Origin: Clostridiaceae bacterium
GTDB lineage: Bacteria; Bacillota; Clostridia; Saccharofermentanales; DTU023
DNA length: 46,405 nucleotides
Direction of reading: 5' to 3'
NCBI GenBank assembly: GCA_012838135.1
Contig: DUPV01000050.1
Span: forward strand, 1-46,405
The notes beneath the pieces are model-generated. The model was not told where the DNA came from and did no database searches. It was given only the letters and a program-made list of their open reading frames with translations. The translations under genes were made by a program, and so were the position numbers. Below, piece by piece: positions 43,362 to 46,405 of the stretch (position 1 is its first letter; every line of letters begins with the position of its first letter).

Positions 43362-44390
43362 TTAATCCTGAGCTACTTTTACTAAAATCTTCATAACATC
43401 TAGAGGATTATCATCAATATATTGAAGGGCTTCTTTGTAATCTGCAAAATCATATACAGCTGTAATTGTTTTAGAAACCTCAATTTTATTATTGTACAAT
43501 AAATCGATGGCATCATGAAAATCTTCCCGCACATACATAAAATGCCCTAGTATATTAATTTCTCTCCTTTGAATTAAAGGTACCTCAAATTCAAAAATTT
43601 TGGTAAAATTGCCTGTTACAACAATATCAGAATCAGGACGAGCCACTTCCAATAATTGTTGGAAAACAGCTGGATGTGCAACACAATCAATTATTACATC
43701 ACATTTGCGCTTGCCAAAATTCTTATCAATTGCTTCTTTTAAATCTTCTTTTCCTGTATTTATTGCATAATCCATTCCACACTCTAATGCATATTGTAAT
43801 TTATCATCATTGAGATCCGTAACCATCACTTTTCCTGCACCTAAGGCTTTAGCAGCTTGTGCTACAAAGTGACCTATTGTTCCGAAACCTATAACAAGCA
43901 CATTGCCACCTTTGAGGCGATTGCTACGTTTGACGGCAGCAACTCCTACAGCTAACGGTTCGACTAATGTCAATAATTGCGGATCCATATCTTGAGGTGC
44001 TTTATGCAATAATGCAGGATCTACGGCAACATATTCGGCATTGAAACCATCTGCATGAATACCCATCACTTTTAAATGTTCACAAACATTGAAACGACCC
44101 GTTATACACGGATAACATTCTCCACATGTTAATTGCGGCTCCACTGTGACCAAATCACCAACAGCAAAGTCTTTTACATTGGCTCCGACTTCAACAATTT
44201 CAACAGAAACTTCATGACCCATTACAACTTGATCTTTACAGTATTTATGCGTACCGTGATAAACTGACATATCAGAGCCGCAAATACCGAAATATAATGT
44301 CTTTACTAAAACCTGATTTTCATTAATTGTTGGTTTTTCAACTTCTTCAAATTCAATTTTTGATGGTCCAACTACTCTTGCTTGTTTCAT
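43362..44390 (-). CDS. Zinc-dependent alcohol dehydrogenase (sorbitol/threonine dehydrogenase-like)
   Basis: This medium-chain dehydrogenase oxidises a secondary alcohol with NAD(P). Catalytic zinc ligands are in GICGSDMSVYHG and VMGHEVSVEIVEVG. The structural zinc has four cysteines in CGECYPCITGRFNVCEHL, and the Rossmann fold has VLVIGFGTIGHFVAQAAKALGA. Length of 342 residues is normal. It sits directly between livF (88 bases upstream) and the LarA-like gene, so the three probably act on one substrate. Polyols, threonine-like or sugar-acid compounds are all possible; the sequence does not decide. Confidence 0.9.
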   Translation of the reverse strand: MKQARVVGPSKIEFEEVEKPTINENQVLVKTLYFGICGSDMSVYHGTHKYCKDQVVMGHEVSVEIVEVGANVKDFAVGDLVTVEPQLTCGECYPCITGRFNVCEHLKVMGIHADGFNAEYVAVDPALLHKAPQDMDPQLLTLVEPLAVGVAAVKRSNRLKGGNVLVIGFGTIGHFVAQAAKALGAGKVMVTDLNDDKLQYALECGMDYAINTGKEDLKEAIDKNFGKRKCDVIIDCVAHPAVFQQLLEVARPDSDIVVTGNFTKIFEFEVPLIQRREINILGHFMYVREDFHDAIDLLYNNKIEVSKTITAVYDFADYKEALQYIDDNPLDVMKILVKVAQD

Positions 44391-44478
44391 ATTATATTCC
44401 TTCCTTATTTATATATATTTTTATATTTCTGTATTTCTGTTTTTTATATGTTTTACGCAATTATTATATATTAACCCG

Positions 44479-45204
44479 CTATGAAATACCAAGATAAGCT
44501 TTTTGGACTTCATCGTTTGACAGTAATTCTTCCGAAGTTCCTTCTAAAGTTATTCTTCCGGTTTCAAGCACATATGCTCTTGATGCAATATTCAGAGCTG
44601 CTTTGGAATTTTGCTCTACTACTACTACGGTAATGCCATCCTCGTTAATTTTTTTAATTGTTTTAAAAATATCTTGTACAACAATAGGTGCCAATCCCAT
44701 TGAAGGTTCATCCATCAGAAGTAATTTCGGCTGTGACATTAAAGCTCTGGCAACAGCAACCATTTGTTGTTCTCCGCCGGACAAAGTACCGGCATTTTGA
44801 TTAATTCTTTCCTTTAATCTGGGAAATAAGTCATAACAATATGTTATGGTTTCATCTACTAACTTTTGGTCTTTAATTAAATAAGCACCCATTTTCAAAT
44901 TTTCTTCAACAGTAAGTTGCGGAAAAACCAAGCGTCCCTCCAATACCTGAATCAAACCTAATCCGGATACCTTGTATGGTTCCATGTCATCTATTCTTTG
45001 ACCGTTAAATACAATAGTACCACTTGACGGTTTGCCTAATAGTCCGGAAATTATACGCAATGTTGTTGTTTTACCAGCTCCATTGCTGCCTATAATCGCG
45101 ACGATTTCTCCTTTGAATACCTGGAAAGAAATGTCTTCTATTGCATGAATTTTACCATAATGATAATTTAAATTTTTAACATCCAATATTAATTCGTTTG
45201 ACAT
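44479..45204 (-). CDS. livF: Branched-chain amino acid-type ABC ATPase LivF
   Basis: One of two ATPases of a LIV-type uptake system. Walker A is IGSNGAGKTTTLRII, the signature TLSGGEQQMVAVARALM, and Walker B KLLLMDEPSMGLAPIVVQDIF, all typical of LivF (PSLGLAP), then VVEQN as the H-loop. The start ATG at 45204 follows GGAGG; the frame extends six codons further but would cover the ribosome site. Length is 241 residues. It begins 4 bases after livG ends. The family also moves urea, amides and hydroxy acids, so branched-chain amino acids are not assured. Confidence 0.94.
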   Translation of the reverse strand: MSNELILDVKNLNYHYGKIHAIEDISFQVFKGEIVAIIGSNGAGKTTTLRIISGLLGKPSSGTIVFNGQRIDDMEPYKVSGLGLIQVLEGRLVFPQLTVEENLKMGAYLIKDQKLVDETITYCYDLFPRLKERINQNAGTLSGGEQQMVAVARALMSQPKLLLMDEPSMGLAPIVVQDIFKTIKKINEDGITVVVVEQNSKAALNIASRAYVLETGRITLEGTSEELLSNDEVQKAYLGIS

Positions 45205-45208
45205 AGTT

Positions 45209-45961
45209 TTAACTTCCTCCAAGATAAGCTTCTATAACATCAGGATTCGTCTGAATATCTTCCGGCAACCCCGTCGCTAATTCACTGCCATAATTCAATA
45301 CACAAATTCTATCGACTAAATTCATTATGAATTTCATATCATGCTCAACAACAAGGACTGTTACCCCCCGTTCTCTAATCTTCAATATTAAATTCATCAA
45401 ATTATTTTTTTCAGTTAGATTCATACCGGCAGCAGGTTCATCTAATAATATTAATTTAGGATTACTTACCAAGGCTCTGGCTATCTCTAATAACCTTTGT
45501 TCACCGTAAGACAAAGAAACTGATATATCATTAACTCTGTCACTGATGCCCACGAAGTCTAAAACTTCTAATGCCTTTTCTTTAGCTTCTTTTTCTTCCT
45601 GACGTTGTTTTGAAGTTCTTAACACAGATGAAAATAACCCGGAATTCATTTCTGAATGTTGCCCGACTAAGCAATTCTCCATGGCTGTCATATTACCAAA
45701 TAAATTTATATTTTGATATGTCCTGGCAATACCCTTCTCATTAATTTTATACATAGGCAGGCCCGTTATATTTTCATTATCTAATTCTATTTTTCCTGAG
45801 GTAGGCTTTAAAGAGCCACTAATCATATTAAAACACGTTGTTTTCCCGGCTCCATTTGGTCCTATTAGTCCAAAAATCTCACCTTGATTAATCTCGAAGC
45901 TAAGTTCATTTACTGCAACTAAACCACCAAATTTAATAGTTAAGTCTTTTATATTAAGCAT
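45209..45961 (-). CDS. livG: Branched-chain amino acid-type ABC ATPase LivG
   Basis: The second ATPase of the LIV-type transporter. Walker A is IGPNGAGKTTCFNMISG, then IARTYQNINLFGNMTAMENC as the LivG Q-loop, the signature SYGEQRLLEIARAL and Walker B KLILLDEPAAGMNLTEKNNL, with VVEHDM. Length of 250 residues is normal. The ATG at 45961 follows AAAGGAG; it overlaps the end of livM by 8 bases. LivG and LivF form the heterodimeric motor under the LivH/LivM permeases. Confidence 0.94.
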   Translation of the reverse strand: MLNIKDLTIKFGGLVAVNELSFEINQGEIFGLIGPNGAGKTTCFNMISGSLKPTSGKIELDNENITGLPMYKINEKGIARTYQNINLFGNMTAMENCLVGQHSEMNSGLFSSVLRTSKQRQEEKEAKEKALEVLDFVGISDRVNDISVSLSYGEQRLLEIARALVSNPKLILLDEPAAGMNLTEKNNLMNLILKIRERGVTVLVVEHDMKFIMNLVDRICVLNYGSELATGLPEDIQTNPDVIEAYLGGS

Positions 45962-46405
45962 CTTGGCTAGCTCCTTTCTTATGACCAATATGACTAATTA
46001 ATTTTCTAACAAGCCCATAGAGTCCCTGTGGTAAGAAAGTAACCGCAATTAGAAGGAATAATCCGTATATCAACATTTGATAATCTTGCAGTGATTGCAA
46101 ACCTTCTTGTACAAGCGTAATAACTACTGCTCCCCAGACCGGTCCCCACAAATTGCCATTTCCTCCAAAGACTAGCATTGTCAAAAATAATACAGATTGA
46201 GCATATTGGAAACTCTCCGGACTAATAAAAGTGACTAAATGTGCATACATCGCCCCCGCATATGCTGTAAAAAATGCAGAAAGTGCAAAAGAAATAATTT
46301 TATATTTTTGGACATTTACACCACATCCATTTGCAGCTAATTGGTTATCTCTAATTGCAATAAGAGCACGACCTACACGAGAATTAATAATTCTTTGCTT
46401 TAAAA
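45954..46405 (-). CDS. livM: LivM-type ABC permease, C-terminal part (cut by the window edge)
   Basis: The frame stays open from its stop to base 46405. It opens with SRVGRALIAIRDNQLAANGC and GVNVQKYKIISFALSAFFTA, the conserved cytoplasmic loop and helix of LivM, then YAGAMYAHLVTFISPESF, FLTMLVFGGNGNLWGPVWGA and a final helix (LIYGLFLLIAVTFLPQGLYG). About 150 residues of the expected 320 are present, so the 5' end lies beyond the right edge. An ATG at 46250 is internal and not the true start. livH and the binding protein are presumably further right. Confidence 0.9.
   Translation of the reverse strand, partial: LKQRIINSRVGRALIAIRDNQLAANGCGVNVQKYKIISFALSAFFTAYAGAMYAHLVTFISPESFQYAQSVLFLTMLVFGGNGNLWGPVWGAVVITLVQEGLQSLQDYQMLIYGLFLLIAVTFLPQGLYGLVRKLISHIGHKKGASQDA

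Overview
This is an AT-rich stretch of a bacterial chromosome, most likely from an anaerobic low-GC Gram-positive (class Clostridia). The evidence is a butyryl-CoA dehydrogenase/EtfBA set of the anaerobic type, a T-box leader, a BlaI/M56 pair, strong AGGAGG-type ribosome sites, lipoproteins, a PdaA-type peptidoglycan deacetylase, and a pst-phoU-phoPR operon with a Gram-positive style Pho box. I cannot name the genus.

Layout. 1-550: promoter and leader of an rRNA operon that runs off the left edge on the minus strand, then the terminator of the next unit. 0.5-3.7 kb (minus): bcd, etfB, etfA. 3.7-5.6 kb: remnant of a MalY/PatB aminotransferase, an ArsD-like protein with a cysteine-rich tail, and an orphan sugar-phosphate transferase. 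6.0-7.1 kb: gap (GAPDH). 7.3-12.6 kb (minus): an HpcH/HpaI aldolase gene followed by gcvT, gcvH, gcvPA and gcvPB (glycine cleavage). 12.9-16.8 kb (plus): a MacB/LolD-type ABC ATPase, a surface CARDB/COG1361-like protein with a TDPT repeat stalk, and a MacB-like permease, with overlapping genes. 17.1-18.6 kb (minus): an AlaA-type alanine aminotransferase under a T-box whose likely specifier codon is alanine GCC. 19-23.3 kb: a small membrane protein, ligA and a PdaA-like lipoprotein deacetylase.

23.6-30.7 kb is an accessory zone with much decay. It holds an ECF sigma factor with a membrane anti-sigma candidate, a Phd/YefM antitoxin beside a RelE/ParE toxin that has lost its middle, a frameshifted XRE regulator, blaI with a frameshifted M56 (BlaR1-like) gene, yfhO with two palindromes upstream, and a degraded serine resolvase.

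30.8-39.0 kb (minus) is a phosphate operon: pstS, pstC, pstA, pstB, phoU, phoP, phoR. A four-repeat Pho box lies upstream of pstS, so PhoP probably controls its own operon. PstS appears circularly permuted: the half normally at the C-terminus comes first. PstA carries an unusually long extracytoplasmic insert. 39-41.3 kb: an RsuA-type pseudouridine synthase divergent from a compact RtcB. 41.3-46.4 kb (minus): livM (cut by the right edge), livG, livF, a zinc alcohol dehydrogenase, a LarA-like nickel racemase homologue and a histidine phosphatase. This looks like uptake and catabolism of an unidentified hydroxy acid or polyol.

I saw no CRISPR array, intact insertion sequence, tRNA gene or complete rRNA gene.
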